The notes: generated by a model not told the origin, from the sequence alone. Positions 1 through 13,276 are shown, counted from the stretch's first letter. The stretch is 64,000 nucleotides of DNA from Castanea sativa (GCF_040712315.1 NC_134020.1:34960751-35024750); one strand, 5' to 3'. A program made the numbers and translations.

Positions 1-84
1 ATATTTCATAAAATAAAAATAAAAAAATTTTATATGAAATTATTTTAATACGCATACTTAATACTTATTCTTAATATTGTTGCT

Positions 85-355
85 TCTACCATAGCTCATA
101 GTCATGAATTATCTTTCTCCTTGGATCTAAGTTTGTCAATGCATTTGTTAAATCTCCCTCCAAGATGATATCTCTTACACCTATCTCAATTGCAAAATTG
201 GACAGTTGCGGCTAGTTTTGCCTCCTCCAAATCCAATTTGCTCTCCCCTCGCAACTCAATGTTGCAATGAGCGACTTGTTATCATCTTGAATCAAAACTT
301 CTATTCCCGCTTTGTTCTTTTAAAATCACTCCATCTAAGTTTATCTCGAATGACA
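85..355 (-). pseudogene. RNase H domain relic (LINE-derived or RNase H-like)
   Basis: Translating the minus strand gives pieces of a plant RVT_3-type RNase H domain in shifting frames. One piece, near 313-233, reads GIEVLIQDDNKSLIATLS. The other, near 200-85, contains FAIEIGVRDIILEGD. The second resembles the segment around the catalytic acidic residue of RNase H domains at the C-terminus of plant LINE polyproteins. Stops and frame changes separate the pieces, so this is a decayed relic. No upstream reverse transcriptase is seen within the window. Confidence 0.5.
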
Positions 356-364
356 ACTTTTAAG

Positions 365-880
365 TAGGTGGCTATTTATGATTGATTGGGAAAATGCGTA
401 GAGACAAATAATCATATTATCCAATCTATTAAATCTGATTTTTGTAGTTCTACATTGAACTTAATTCTTGGAGGATAGCTCTTAACGAGGTTGCTATTTA
501 TGCTTGATTGGACAAATGTGTAGAGACAAATAATTATACTATCCAATCCATTTAATCCGACTCTTGCAATTCTACATCGAACTTAATTTTTATGCAACAA
601 AAAAAAAATTTTGAAAAGTTATCCATTGAATCTATCTAAAGCATTTAAAGTGATAAAAGCATATTTAAATTTGGAGTTGTTTGGTTAATGTAGAAAAGTA
701 TATGTTAAACTACTCTAATAAAGTGCCACATGCATTCATACTCTCCCACATAAAGCCTCTCCTTTTATCCATTTAATCTATCTAAAGCATTTAAAATAAT
801 AAAGGTATATTAAAGATTTGAGTTGTTTGGTTAATGTAGAAAGGTAAATATAAAACTACTATAATAAAGCGTCGCATGAT
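365..880. repeat. Two local tandem duplications (about 122 bp and 146 bp periods)
   Basis: A segment beginning near GCTATTTATG at 371 recurs at 493, a period of 122 bp. A second segment carrying TCTATCTAAAGCATTTA recurs at 631 and 777, a period of 146 bp. Each pair has diverged by scattered substitutions. No coding potential is seen. Confidence 0.6.
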
Positions 881-2530
881 AGAACCTTGTGCTCTACTTC
901 TGTTTATATATATATTGATATTAATGATTACAGCATGACGTCTTACTAAATTACTAATTATGAAAAACAAAAAGTGAACATTTTTATGCAACTTATTATT
1001 CATAACAATCATCAAATGAAACATAAACTTTAGTTTAGAAATTAGAAACTACATGATCAACTTATATATATCATCACTCATTTGCAAGTCAATAACTATC
1101 AAGAACATTTTTAGATATCCTTAAAAATTACACCGTATACTCTCATTTCAAATAAATAGAAAATTTCACCATATATTTAATGAAAAAAAGATATTTATTA
1201 CACACACAATCATGTACACGTGCTAATTTTAAACTAAAATTGTTTGTTGAAAATTGTGACTTCACTTCAAGTCATGATTTCATTTAAAACTATATGTGTA
1301 TACTGTTGTGTTTTCCCCTTTAATTAATAAATCCAACTATAAAATTTAAAGTATGTTTGGCAGATTGTAATAGACAATGTAATGCAATAGTTATTATGTC
1401 ATGTTAATGGGTGACTTCAGGGCAATAGTTAATAAACCATCTAAGAAAAAAATTTATATCACTTTTATGAAAAATTAAAAAACCTGTCAAAATATTAATT
1501 GTTTTTTCCCATAAAAACCTTATTCAAATAGTTTATTAACAAATGCCTTTAGGCATTCTATAACTTTTCCCATATATTTATTCTATGGTTTAGCTATTCT
1601 GAAATTTGGTTACGTTTTTATAACAATGAATAGTAATTCCTTATGAATGGTTATTCTTTAAAGTGAGAAATAACTATTTCTCTCTAAAAATGTTATAATA
1701 GATATTCCTTAGTAGGTATAATTATTTCTTAAATTAATATATTTTTTAAATAAACAAACTTTATGTATACATATAACAATTATAAAAATAAAAAATCATT
1801 AAAAAAATACATATAACAATTTCTAAAATTAATGTATGAGTAAAATATTTTCTAAAATAAATTTTAAATTTATTTTTAGAAGGAATTTTAAGTTTTATTT
1901 TAATGTTATAACTCACCCTAAACTTATGAATAAATTTAATTATTTTATTATAATTAATTTTAATTCTAATAATAAACATTACAATTTCTATTTGTAACTT
2001 TCATTCAATATATCAAACATGCTCTTAAAATGGATTTAAAGTTGTGTGTGAAAGAGTTATTTCTACTTTAATTGATAAAACCAACTATTATTAGTTGAGA
2101 GAAAAGAATAACATGTCTTATTAGGCTATTATTCACGAACTACTGAAGTGTCTACTGTACTGTGTTTTGTCGGCCCAATCGTCTAGCGCAATATCTGTGT
2201 CGTCCCAGTCTAAATTATTACGCGTTTTGCACTGAGTGTGAATCACCGACTCTTCTCCACTCCACCACTTTTAATTTTAACTTTTACCCAATCCACTAAC
2301 ACCTCGCGCCATAAAATAATTGGCAAACACAACACTGGCAAAAAATTTCACGTACCAAAGTACCTACTCCAAATTCAATACAGTGTGTCCCACCATTTGT
2401 TCTATTTTTCCACTCAAGATCACCTACACGTGACAAAGAATAAATGGCAGGACCACCAATCATTAATTATGGTCACACTCGTGCTACATTTTCATCCACT
2501 TAATCACTGTTAAATAATTCTAATCTTTAA
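881..2530. other. AT-rich intergenic DNA
   Basis: Very AT-rich sequence with homopolymer runs and only short chance reading frames. I see no conserved protein, RNA gene or clear transposon end here. Confidence 0.6.
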
Positions 2531-2731
2531 CATCCGTTTAGGTTTGTTTATTTTGTTAAAATTAAAAAAATTTTATTAATAGTATTATAAATAAAAGTAA
2601 AAATTAGCTGAAATAGTATAATAGAATTTACAAATAGTTTTAAAAAGTGCAGTGAAACCCATAAATAGTAACAAAAATAAATAAAATAGTAAAATAAACT
2701 AATTTTTTAATTTTGAACTAAACACACACTT
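2531..2731 (-). mobile_element. MITE-like repeat, same family as 55289-55490
   Basis: On the minus strand this segment runs from GTGTGTTTAGTTC through a poorly complex interior (phrases such as ACTATTTATGGGT and TTTATTTATAATACT) to AAACCTAAACGGAT. The element at 55289-55490 reads through the same phrases in the same order on the plus strand. Two copies of about 200 bp with related ends GTGTGYRTTTRG and about 73% A+T point to a non-autonomous DNA transposon. Target duplications are not clean. Confidence 0.5.
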
Positions 2732-3296
2732 AATTAAGAAGTTGGTTTAGAAATTCCTAAACTCTCCTAATATTTACGAGATTCGAAGTTTGAAATCTCT
2801 TATGAATATCTTAAAGGAATTCTTCCCGATGATAATCTAATATAAAATAATTAGATACTTGAAAAAATTTAAATATTTTATGTTGAAAATAAATAACTAA
2901 ATAAAAGATTAGTTTAATGGGTTTTAGGATAATTGCTACTAAATTATGTTAATAAAATTTTGCCATTATTTTTATGAAAAAAAAATATAAAAAACTGCTT
3001 TATCATTTTTTTAAAAAAAAATATTTCTAAAATTCTCCTTCTATAAAATTAGGCCTTGCATTACCATCCAGACACAGAAGATAAAGTGAGTGAAGTGTGC
3101 GAGTGAATAAGGAGAAGAGGACGAAGAAGAAGAAGAAAAAGTAGAAAAACCAAAGACGATATGATGAGGATGATGATGTTGGTGATGATGACGCTCTTAT
3201 GAGGAGTTGACGTATACTCTCCAGCTTAATTAGGAGTATATATCTTTAGCTATCTATTCCTGTATAGGTTGTATTTGATTCCCTTGCCTCCAAGTC

Positions 3297-3306
3297 TTTA
3301 TAATAC
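3297..3306 (+). promoter_or_regulatory. Upstream TATA-like box of the beta-galactosidase gene
   Basis: TTTATAATAC lies about 210 bp before the start codon and is followed by a CA-rich, ATG-poor leader. It is one of two TATA candidates for the gene and would give a leader of roughly 180 nt. The choice between them is inference. Confidence 0.3.
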
Positions 3307-3440
3307 AAAGCGGGCAAGCAACTCACAGTTTACACTTGTCAAACAAAGCATCTAAACCAAACCAAAAGTTAATGTTTCAAGAAACCAAGAAGACAAACAC
3401 TTGATTTGAAGCCATTATTAAGAAAAGTGTTGTGTACTAG

Positions 3441-3448
3441 TATAAATA
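3441..3448 (+). promoter_or_regulatory. Proximal TATA box candidate
   Basis: TATAAATA matches the plant TATA consensus perfectly. It lies 66 bp before the ATG at 3514, so it would give a leader of only about 35-40 nt. Confidence 0.4.
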
Positions 3449-3513
3449 GCAGAAAGTAAAAGTAAAAATACTTGTCTCATTTTGAAATACAAGTCTGTCT
3501 GGGTGTGGTAGCC

Positions 3514-6500
3514 ATGATTATGAGAGGAGGGACAACAGTGTTTGTGTTATTACTGTGGTGGTTGCTGGCGGCGCCGCCAACGTCGTACTGTGCCAATGTG
3601 ACTTACGATCACAGAGCATTGGTGATCGACGGCCAGCGTCGAGTCTTGATCTCTGGCTCCATTCATTACCCGCGTAGCACTCCCGAGGTTCCAACTTTTT
3701 GTTGTTGTTGTTTTATTCTATATTTTAAGCTCTCTGTGTGTTTCCAATACTAAATTGTTTAATGTTGTTTGCAGATGTGGCCGGACTTAGTACAAAAATC
3801 TAAAGATGGAGGATTGGATGTGATCGAGACCTATGTTTTTTGGAACTTACATGAACCAGTTCGAAGCCAGGCTAGTTTGTTTTCCTCTTTTCTATGTAAT
3901 TTTTTTTGGGTTTATAGCTTAGATATGAAATGTATGAAGATTTTGAAGAAATCAAAATCTTGAGCTAATGCTAGTCAGCTGGTCTTATTGAAGTGTTCTC
4001 AGTAGTTAAGGAAAGAAAATTGAACTAAAAGTTTTTTTTTTTATCATTATTAGGATTTTCCTTTGTTTTCTCATCTAACAATTAGAGGGTGATTGTTAGT
4101 TTGATACTCTAATTCTTGATTTTTATTTTTTATTTTTTATTTTTTAAATTTAATTTCTTGCTGACCCACTAAAAAACTCTACAGTATGATTTCGAGGGTA
4201 GGAAGGATTTGGTGAAATTTGTCAAGACTGTTGCTGATGCTGGGCTTTATGTTCATCTTCGTATTGGTCCTTATGCATGTGCGGAGTGGAATTATGGGTA
4301 ATGACTTTTACAATATTTTACTCAATTGGTCTGCTTGCCTTTTTGTGGGAAAATAATTGCTGATTAGTTACCTTTTTTTACTTTTCTATTTTTTTTCCAA
4401 TCCTTGATAAAGTTTCAATTTTTGAACAGTGGTTTTCCTGTATGGTTGCATTTTGTACCTGGAATTGTGTTTCGAACTGATAATGAGCCCTTCAAGGTTT
4501 TAAAGCTCACCCTGCTTTGGATTAGTGTGCTATTATTTTCGTATTTTTAAAAAGTTGTTTTCATGATTGCAAAATTCACTATTTCAGGCTGAAATGAAGC
4601 GATTCACAGCTAAGATTGTGGACTTAATGAAAGGGGAGAAACTTTATGCCTCCCAGGGTGGACCTATTATTTTATCTCAGGTTAATTTTGCAAGTATTTT
4701 ACTCGGTTCTGGTTGCACTTGCATAATAATATAATAATGATTCCTTATTAACTTTGTGGTTTTTTTTTTTTTAATGCCAGATAGAAAATGAGTATGGAAA
4801 CTATGGCATTGAGTCGGCATATGGGTCTGCTGGAAAATCCTACGTAAATTGGGCAGCAAACATGGCTGTGTCTTTGGATACAGGGGTGCCCTGGGTCATG
4901 TGCCAGCAAGCTGATGCTCCTGATCCCATTGTGAGTATTTTCATTTACCTTGTATGGAAATTTATTGACTTGTAAGTTTTATAAATGCGGTGACCAAAAT
5001 AATATTGAATAGAGGCTTTACTAATCAGAGGAATTACTCAATTAGTTATTATCATCTTTTCAATCTCAATTACTTGCAGATTAACACTTGCAATGGATTT
5101 TACTGTGATCAATTCAAACCTAATTCTAACCAGAAGCCAAAAATGTGGACTGAGAATTGGAGTGGATGGTAAGCTGTCGCTGCATTTGCTAAATGGGATG
5201 TGTTCCCTTGTATATTAATTGCTTATTTCAGCATTCAACCTCTTTTTTCTTTTCTTTTTTTGGCCGGAAATAAATTTTCTTTGTTTACTGGTGTCAAAAT
5301 TATGGTTTAGTGATTCATATCACCATTTCTTAACAGCTTAAGCTTTTGGGAGAATCAGTAACTATATACCTTCTGATTTGTATGGAATATTTTTAGGTTT
5401 CTCTCTTTTGGTGGTGCTGCGCCGTACAGACCTGTGGAAGACCTCGCATTTTCTGTGGCTCGCTTTTTTCAGCTTGGTGGAACTTTACAAAATTATTATA
5501 TGGTATTGCAATATATTGGCAGTTTATGATGGTTTAACATAGTTTTATCAGGATTTCCTATGTGTGTACTCTAGGACAATATTCAGCCTAAACTCTGTTA
5601 CCAAAAAACATGAAGTGATAGATCAAGTTTGTTGGTTGCTCTTAAACAGTACCATGGTGGGACTAACTTTGGTCGGACTACTGGTGGACCCTTCATTTCC
5701 ACAAGTTATGATTATGATGCTCCACTTGATGAGTATGGTATGGTGCCCATCCCTCTTTCATCAATGTTATATATCAGACTTTTACAATGCTCCTGAGAGT
5801 TTTGCATGTAGATGCTGTGATAAAATGGTTGAAGTAGTTGAATCAGAGGATCACTATGACTGATGCCCTCTCAAAGTCATCAATCATATACAGCCTAACT
5901 CGCATTTGCTGTAAATATGATGCTTAGAGGCGCAAAAGCACTTATGACAAGCTTATCATATTTTTACGTTTGAAAATAAAAAGTTATATAATAGCCCATA
6001 GGTTCTTGGTTTTATAATATGGTAGGAATGTCTTTGGTCTATGCCTAAATTCAATTCCACGTATTGTGCAGGGCTTATTAGACAGCCTAAGTGGGGCCAC
6101 TTAAAAGATGTGCACAAGGCAGTGAAGCTTTGTGAAGCAGCATTGGTGGCTACTGATCCAACAGTTAGTTCTCTTGGTCCAAACTTGGAGGTATAGCTCA
6201 TTATGGTCCATTTTCATCTTTTACATTTGTAAGAAAATACCAGTTCTACTTTATGCATTAATCCATCACCTAATTATTCAGAAAAAATAAATAATACAAT
6301 ACCAAATTGGTGTGCAGAATCTCTACAAATAAATTTTTTTATGCATTGAGATGTAAAGTGAGGTTTTTAAACTAACATGGGCTTATTCTGAATTTCAGGC
6401 TGCAGTTTATAAAACAGGATCCACGTGTGCAGCCTTTCTTGCCAATGTGGGCACCCAATCTGATGCAACTGTGAAATTCAATGGCAATTCATATCGCTTG

Positions 6501-9500
6501 CCTGCATGGTCTGTGAGCATTTTACCTGACTGCAAGAATGTAGTTCTGAATACTGCAAAGGTTTGCTCATTAGTTTCCATTGCACTTTATACATTTTAAT
6601 TGAGACAGATTCCCTTGGTTTCATAATGATACACGAACTATTTTATAATTGGTGATAAAGATGTGAATCATGATTGCTCTTTCTTAGTTATATTAGTAGC
6701 TCCATTCTGTCAAGTTCCCTTTAAAAAGTGTATTAATTAATTATAAATCTATAAAGCCCTCTAGTTCTTATATCACCTGAATTGTTTGTTCCTAAATTTT
6801 ATTTTATAGTTAAATATTATTCATATGGTTTACAGCAGATGAACCCCCTCCCTCCCCCCTCAATCCAAGCATGTCATAAAGGATTTTTAACTTGCATTAG
6901 GATTCTTTGGCAGTTCAAAATTTCCTTTTCATTGGTCTTGATTTAGTTCGTACGCTGAAAGACTACAGCATGTCTAGATTGCTTGTAATTAGGCCCCAAG
7001 CAGAGTCATGAGTTTTTTAACCTTTTGAATTAGTTGTGAATATATTTTGCTCTTTTTACTTCAACAAAATATCAGAGGACATACTTTGAGTTGAATTTCA
7101 GTACTAGCTTCTATATAACCGTTTCAGAACTTGTAATCTTTGTAAGAGATTATTTTCCATGAATTTGTCAGAAACTTGAATCAAGTTTTGAATTTTGATG
7201 GTTGTCTAAATTGATTGGTTTTTATTATATTGGAGCTGCTTCTTACCTAGTAGTTTTGTCCAAGTTTATTTGAGAAATTTTATAATGGTTGTAAATTTAT
7301 GTTCATGTAAGAGGAATATGTGTGTAAGTTACATTAAATGAAGTTATGCTTTGTAAAGTTTATACACCACAGTTGCAGCAATCTCTCTTATCATATGGAT
7401 TGTTTCATTTGCATTACTGGCCTATGCAATCATTATAAGATTTTCTTTCTATTAAATTTCTCTTATTATCTCATGATACCATAATGGTAAAAGGATGAGT
7501 TTCTCTTACTCTTGGTGTGCTGCAACCAAAGAGGAGTATTATTGCCAGAAATGCAATGGTTATTTCTAGAGAATTTTATTTCGTGAAGCACCCTCTTGCT
7601 TGTTCACACATGAGAACTGTGGAAGCAACCAAAACTGCTAACATAAGCATTTTTGTGGCTATCATTTTCTTGTAGTAATCAATTTCTATTTTTTTTAATT
7701 AGCATTCCCTAATTGATCACTTTGAATATAATTTTCTCATAACAGATTAACTCTGCCACTATGATTCCAAGCTTCATTCATCAATCTTTAAACAGTAATG
7801 TTGACTCCTCTGAAGCAATAGGCTCCGATTGGAGTTGGATAAATGAACCAGTAGGTATCTCATTGGACAGCGCATTTGTGAAACTTGGACTATTGGAGCA
7901 AATAAATACTACAGCTGATAAAAGTGACTACTTGTGGTACTCATTAAGGTATACAAGTCGCTTTTTCATATGGCTTCTTTCTTTGGCATATTGTTAGCCT
8001 CTCTAGCCAGTTGTGATGCATTCACAATTGTAAAACATTTTTTTTTCTTGCTATTTTGTCAGAACTAATATTAAAGGCAACGAGCCTTTCCTTGATGGAT
8101 CTCAAACAGTTCTTCATGTGGAATCACTTGGTCATGCCCTTCATGTCTTTATCAATGGGAAACTTGCAGGTGATGAAAAAGTATTGAGTAATGAGAATGT
8201 GACATACTTGGATTACCATAGAATTATAATTCTCTCTGTCTTTCCATACTGTTTCCTCTTTTGCCACTTTTCTTGGAGGTCCTTTGTTTTTTGTGCCATA
8301 TCTTAAGTTTTGGATGGTTGCTCCCTTGATAACCTGAGGCGTGTAGCGTTTTGAGAAATAATGATGGAATAATTGCTTTCTTTTGATCTTTTTTCTTCAA
8401 TTATTTTTTCCTGCAACAAAACTACTAAGGCTGAGTTGGTTAAAGGTCTGGAGGAAGGCTCGATTTTGACTTCCTTCCTAATTTGTGAAAGACAAAAGCT
8501 ATTTATCATTAAGTAGGTTAAGGAAGGCATAGGTTCTCAAAACATCTAGTGTGCACGTGTGTACTATAAATATACTTTTTAAGTGTTCAGTTACTTCTAT
8601 ATGTGGGTGCCAAGATCCAAAAAAAAAAAGAACCTTGATATCTCCTGTAAATTAAAAGGTTAAAGGAACTAGGAGTCTAGGACCAAGCCTGATCCAGACA
8701 CAAAACTTTCATGTAATAATTATGGTAGTTCTTTTGAAATGTTTGATGGATACATGCTAGTTTAGAATTATTTTATACTGTGTCTTTTGTACTGATAGTC
8801 TGATATAAGTATTGGAACCTTTGCAGGGAGTGGAAAAGGCAACAGCGGCAATGCTAAGGTTGCATTGGAGATCCCCATTGCACTTTCAGCTGGGAAGAAC
8901 ACAATCGATCTCCTGAGTTTGACAGTGGGACTTCAGGTTTAGCCTTCCTGCATTTATTAAAGAACGGAAATTATTTTTTCCAGAATAGTTTTTGTTGAAT
9001 AAATCTAATATATATTGGATGAACAAGTTTCAGCACTCAATAAATCAGTAGTTATAAGTATTATTTAATTAATACCTCTATATATTTATATCAGAACTAT
9101 GGAGCATTTTATGACCAAACGGGTGCGGGGATTACTGGACCGGTAAAGCTAAAAAGTGCAAAAAGTGGCACTACTGTTGATCTCTCTTCTCAGCAGTGGA
9201 CATATCAGGTCAGTGTACTTGCTATTTCTTTTTCGTTTGTTTTCTTCGTTAAAAAAAAAAAAATCAAAATCAAAATCAATATGTCCTAATACAGATTTGG
9301 GAAAGATAGAAGTTCTTAAACAGACAATAGGATGAGTCCCACCAACGAGGAAAACTGAAGAAACCTATTTATTAATTAATTAGTTCAGAATAAGCTGAAA
9401 TACAACTCCTAAAAAGGATATTTAATTTTTTTGTTCATAACTCAAAAAGGATTAATCAACAATATTCGTTTTTCCTCTATTTTTCTCTTTGTTGTTGCAA

Positions 9501-10714
9501 GTGCAGGTTGGACTTCAAGGTGAAGAATTAGGTCTGTCTAGTGGAAGTTCTTCACAGTGGGTTTCACAATCTACCTTGCCCAAAAACCAACCCTTGACTT
9601 GGTACAAGGTAATTTTTTTTTAACTTTAATTTTGAGTTGAATCATTCAAATACCTAATTCATGACCAAGGGAATCATAAATGGTAAGTTTTTTACTCACA
9701 ATGGCTCAATTGTCTTCTGTAATCTTGTTGTCCATTTCCAACTGAAGTGGATTTCAGTATCACTAGTCTACTTGCATGATTTAGAAGAAGATCAATGGAA
9801 ATGCTATTGGGAAAACTTTTTAGATACTAAGAAGAGAACTATACTTGTTGATGCAGACAAAGTTTGATGCACCTGCTGGCAATGACCCAGTTGCAATAGA
9901 CTTTACAGGGATGGGGAAGGGTGAGGCATGGGTGAATGGACAAAGCATTGGGCGTTATTGGCCAGTGTATGTCGCTTCAAATAGTGGCTGCACTGACTCT
10001 TGCAATTACCGAGGATCTTATAGTTCAAGTAAATGCCTCAAGAACTGTGGGAAGCCATCTCAAACACTGTAAGTGTTGTACTCATCATGAGAAAAGTACT
10101 GCAGTAAAAAGATTTATTTCTCATATCACTGATCTCACAGGTACCATGTACCACGCTCATGGTTGCAATCAAGTGGCAATACTCTTGTATTGTTTGAAGA
10201 AATTGGTGGTGATCCAACGAAGATATCTTTTGCCACAAGACAGATTGGAAGTTTGTGCTCACATGTGTCAGAGTCTCACCCATCGCCTGTAGATACATGG
10301 GATGCAGATTCAACATCAGGAATGAAAGCAGGGCCTCTACTATCATTGGAATGCCCATTTCCTGGTCAGGTCATCTCTTCAATCAAGTTTGCAAGTTTTG
10401 GAACTCCTCATGGGACTTGTGGGAGCTTTGGTCATGGCCAGTGCAGCAGCAGTAATGCTCTTGCAGTTGTACAGAAGGTGTGATATTGCTCACTTTTTTT
10501 TTAAAGAGTTCCATGAACCTCCTCCCTTTATAATACTCAGCTTATTTTGGTTTATACTGACTAGTCTGAATTTTTACAGGCTTGTGTTGGATCAAAGAGT
10601 TGTAGAGTTGGAGTATCAATTAATACATTTGGTGACCCGTGTAAAGGAGTAACAAAGAGTTTAGCAGTAGAAGCTTCCTGTACAAAGAGACATGCTCAAA
10701 GAATTCACCTATGA
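3514..10714 (+). CDS. BGAL8: Beta-galactosidase 8-type (GH35), complete, 19 exons, 858 aa
   Basis: Secreted exo-beta-galactosidase that trims galactose from cell-wall glycans. Exons: 3514-3687, 3775-3870, 4185-4297, 4430-4496, 4588-4680, 4781-4930, 5080-5168, 5397-5502, 5650-5737, 6072-6190, 6399-6560, 7746-7948, 8063-8169, 8827-8936, 9095-9208, 9507-9608, 9857-10068, 10141-10477, 10580-10714. Phases agree throughout and the sum is 2577 nt. Signal peptide at about residues 1-26; the mature part starts near [10 protein letters not shown]. The GH35 signature [15 protein letters not shown] holds the acid/base Glu185; the nucleophile is Glu256 in [10 protein letters not shown] Cys-rich galactose-binding lectin domain (SUEL/Gal_lectin) occupies about residues 775-850. 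Intron 2 has a GC donor. The start is the first ATG after the TATA boxes. The closest family member I recall is Arabidopsis BGAL8, of near-identical length. A 9-residue tail follows the usual ...VEASCT end. Confidence 0.95.
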
Positions 10715-10746
10715 ATTTTAAGAGCTTTCACCATAGATCTCTATTT

Positions 10747-10752
10747 AATAAA
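10747..10752 (+). terminator. Poly(A) signal of BGAL8-type gene
   Basis: AATAAA lies 33 bp after the stop codon, the usual place for a near-upstream polyadenylation element. A-rich runs follow from 10775. Confidence 0.5.
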
Positions 10753-11545
10753 CTTTTAGATTGGATATGGAAGCAAAAAAAAAAAAAAACCTTCCAGAAA
10801 AGGAAATGTGTCCTCAATGTATTCTTGCCAAAAAAAAAATGGTTATCTGATCTATTGAGGAATAATAATGGCTGGTACAAGATATAGTTCTTGACTTTTT
10901 TCCAATACACCATTATAGCAACCAGGAACTAGTATTCACTGGAGAAGTTCTATATAGTTAGAACTGTAACAATTGATTTGCCTGACCAAATCAAACTACT
11001 GAGGATGGACTACGGCATCTTCTGATATACTACCATTCAGGATCAAAAGAATATAAAATTTTACCCTAATTTACACTTGCATGTGTAGATAAACTTTGTG
11101 CTGATTAAATCTCTGGAAGTAGCAGTTTATAACAATTGTCGGCTCTGGTAACTCAAAATCAAGATGTAAAAGGATTGGCTGTTCCAAGATTACCGTAGGA
11201 TTTAATTTATTAATTTTGAAATTATAGGGTTTTATTTGCTAATTTTTGAAATTTAGGATAGAATTTCATACTTTGAAACTACTGAGTTTAATTTTTATAT
11301 CCCTAAATCATTGGATTTAAAACGTAATTTTCCCAAAAACAAATATGACAAGCCTTTGAAAATGACTATGTCACGAGCTGACTTTTCAGATCTTATTTTA
11401 TTATTCTTAATTAATAAATACTGTTGGTGCAAACACAATGCTCCAGCAAATACAAATATGAAGATCCAAAGTAAAATAAATTTTTTAACACATTTGTTTT
11501 TCACTACAAAGAGCAATGTTTATATTTCTTGATTCTCATTACTCA
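10753..11545. other. Intergenic/3'-flank between convergent genes
   Basis: AT-rich sequence between the convergent BGAL8-type gene and the first root-cap gene. It must hold both 3' ends. Only short chance frames are present. Confidence 0.6.
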
Positions 11546-13104
11546 TTAGTACTGAGCAACTTCTTTTATAGCACCAAATCCAGGCTGCCTCTGAAACCTG
11601 CAGACTTTGCAAAGAGGTGAATAGAGAGATGGAGTATGATATTTGTCCTCCCCACCCATCAATGGCATTGGAACACCAATCTTCACAGGGCTAACATAGC
11701 CAGGCCTGTATGTCTTGCCCAACACTCCTTCAACAAAATCTGATAAGTTGGAAAACTTGAACTGTGTCTCCAAATGAGCAAAAGCATCATTGGCTGGTAT
11801 GTGGTAGTGGTGAACCCGGTTTTCCTTTTCTCCAATAGGTCTCACCCTAATGTCAATTTGAACCAACCCAGCAACACTAACTCTTATATTATTAGCATCA
11901 TCAGTTCTTTCCACAATGACTTCTCTTTCTTCACCATTGGTCCTCCATTCAGCCTCTCCATCAATGGGGATGTTAACTGCTTCACCATCCCACCTTACAG
12001 TGAGAGCATCAAAATTATTATCCCAGTGTGAGACTTTCTTTGCTGCAATGACAAGGGTGTGAGTGTCGAACATGACGGCCAAGGCTTGGACCCATGTAAA
12101 GTCACGAGTCCTTCCTTCTGGTCGGGTTCCGATGAAGTGAGCATTAATTTGGAGGTTTTCATCTGAAACAATGGCAAAATCTCCTCCCTTTGCTCCATGG
12201 AAGTAGAACATTACACCATCCCCACCAATAAATCGAGGATCATAGCATATGGAGCCATATCCATTGCAATTTGCTCTTCTATCTGTCAAATAACATGACC
12301 GAGTGTCAATTCAAATTCAATATCCTATCCATCTTATGCATGCTCCCAGAATTTGACATGGAAACATATTAGAATCTAACAATATGTATTGTAAATATAA
12401 GCAAGTACTAAAAACATAAAGATAGAAGAAGGTAGTGAGTGAGAATGCTTACGCTTGCAAGTGGCTTCACACTTGCTACTGCAATCAATATAGCACCCCT
12501 TCTTTTTCTTGTTTTGCTTGGGTTTCCTGTGTGCACATTGAGATGGACACACAAGGGTTTTGCCGTAACAGGCTCCTCTAGCTTTGCAAGAAGCTCGTTC
12601 CTGTCCTGTTTTTGGTGTTGGTGTCAACACTTCATAATCTGTTGGTGCAGTACTATTCTTGTTGCCATTTCCATTGCCATTGTTATTGCCATTGTTGCCA
12701 TTGCCATTGTTGGCATTACCATTATTATTGCCATTGTTGCCGTTGCCATTGCCATTGCCATTGTTGCCGTTGCCATTGCCATTGCCATTGTTACCATTGC
12801 CGTTGCCATTACCACTACCACTGCTGCCATTACCATTACTATTGCCATTGCCTCCATTGCCATTGCTACTATTGCCATTTCCATTGCCATTGTTACTGTT
12901 GCCATTGTTATTGCCGTTGTTGCCATTACCATTACCATTGCCATTGTTGTTATTGCCATTGTTGTTACCATTGTTGTTATTGCCATTACCATTGCCGTTG
13001 TTGTTATTGCCATTGCCATTGCCTTGGCCCTGAGCAAAAATGGCATCCATGGAGAGAAGTATAATTAAGAAAGCCACCAAAATGTATAACTTTCTTTTGC
13101 CCAT
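11546..13104 (-). CDS. Secreted root-cap/LEA-related protein with Asn/Gly-rich region, copy A (462 aa)
   Basis: Exon 1 is 13104-12453 and exon 2 is 12282-11546; the 170-nt GT-AG intron is in the same place as in copy B. The N-terminus MGKRKLYILVAFLIILLSM is a signal peptide, cleaved near AIFA-Q. Residues about 24-150 are almost pure Asn/Gly (about 127 residues). A basic Cys-rich segment follows (CKARGACYGKTLVCPSQC... to ...CNGYGSICYDPRF), then a beta-rich domain. The last 60 residues match the Root_cap family (LSDFVEGVLGKTYRPGYVSP). Arabidopsis members (At5g60520/At5g60530) are called LEA-related and act in root tips; the molecular function is unknown. An in-frame ATG at 13212 exists, but 13104 aligns with the paralogue's start. 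The product is probably exported to the wall or mucilage (inference). Confidence 0.9.
12653..13036 (-). repeat. (GGCAAT)n-like coding repeat, Asn/Gly tract of copy A
   Basis: Imperfect repeats of Gly and Asn codons (GGC/GGT and AAT/AAC) run for about 380 bp inside exon 1. The low complexity leaves both strands open in several frames, producing long spurious ORFs. The tract is about twice the length of that in the paralogue at 21.5 kb, so it has expanded or contracted since duplication. Confidence 0.85.
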
Positions 13105-13201
13105 CTCTATGATGTTCAATCCCACTGTTTTTGTGTTTATTTCTCTATCTCCTTCTGTTGATTTTCTATTGATGTGAGAATGGAGAAGAGATATGGAAAA
13201 T

Positions 13202-13276
13202 GCAGGGCGCAAGGGGCCTTAAAAGGGCTTGCTAAGGTGGGAAATAGGCCTTGGAGTTCGCCATAATTCATGTGAA
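13202..13276 (-). promoter_or_regulatory. Conserved upstream block of root-cap gene A
   Basis: This non-coding block, 100-170 bp before the start codon, is clearly conserved with 21793-21871 upstream of copy B. Shared text includes GAGTTCGCC and TAATTCA. It probably covers the proximal promoter or leader kept after tandem duplication. No named cis-element is claimed. Confidence 0.5.

Noticed and set aside
2238..2513. 91-residue plus-strand ORF
   Set aside because: No homology or codon pattern; AT-rich chance frame.
3472..3513. Extension of BGAL8 coding sequence to 3472
   Set aside because: That frame begins with TTG, not ATG; 3514 is the first ATG and directly precedes the signal peptide.
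10038..10358. Minus-strand and alternative plus-strand ORFs over BGAL8 exons 17-18
   Set aside because: The exon frame with conserved GH35/lectin sequence explains this region.
12439..13068. Long open frames on the plus strand and in other frames across the Asn/Gly tract
   Set aside because: They are products of the GGC/AAT codon repeat, low in complexity and without homology; the minus-strand frame has signal peptide, Cys motifs and a paralogue.
13104..13212. Upstream in-frame start at 13212 for root-cap gene A
   Set aside because: It would put 36 residues before the signal peptide; the paralogue begins at the position equal to 13104.
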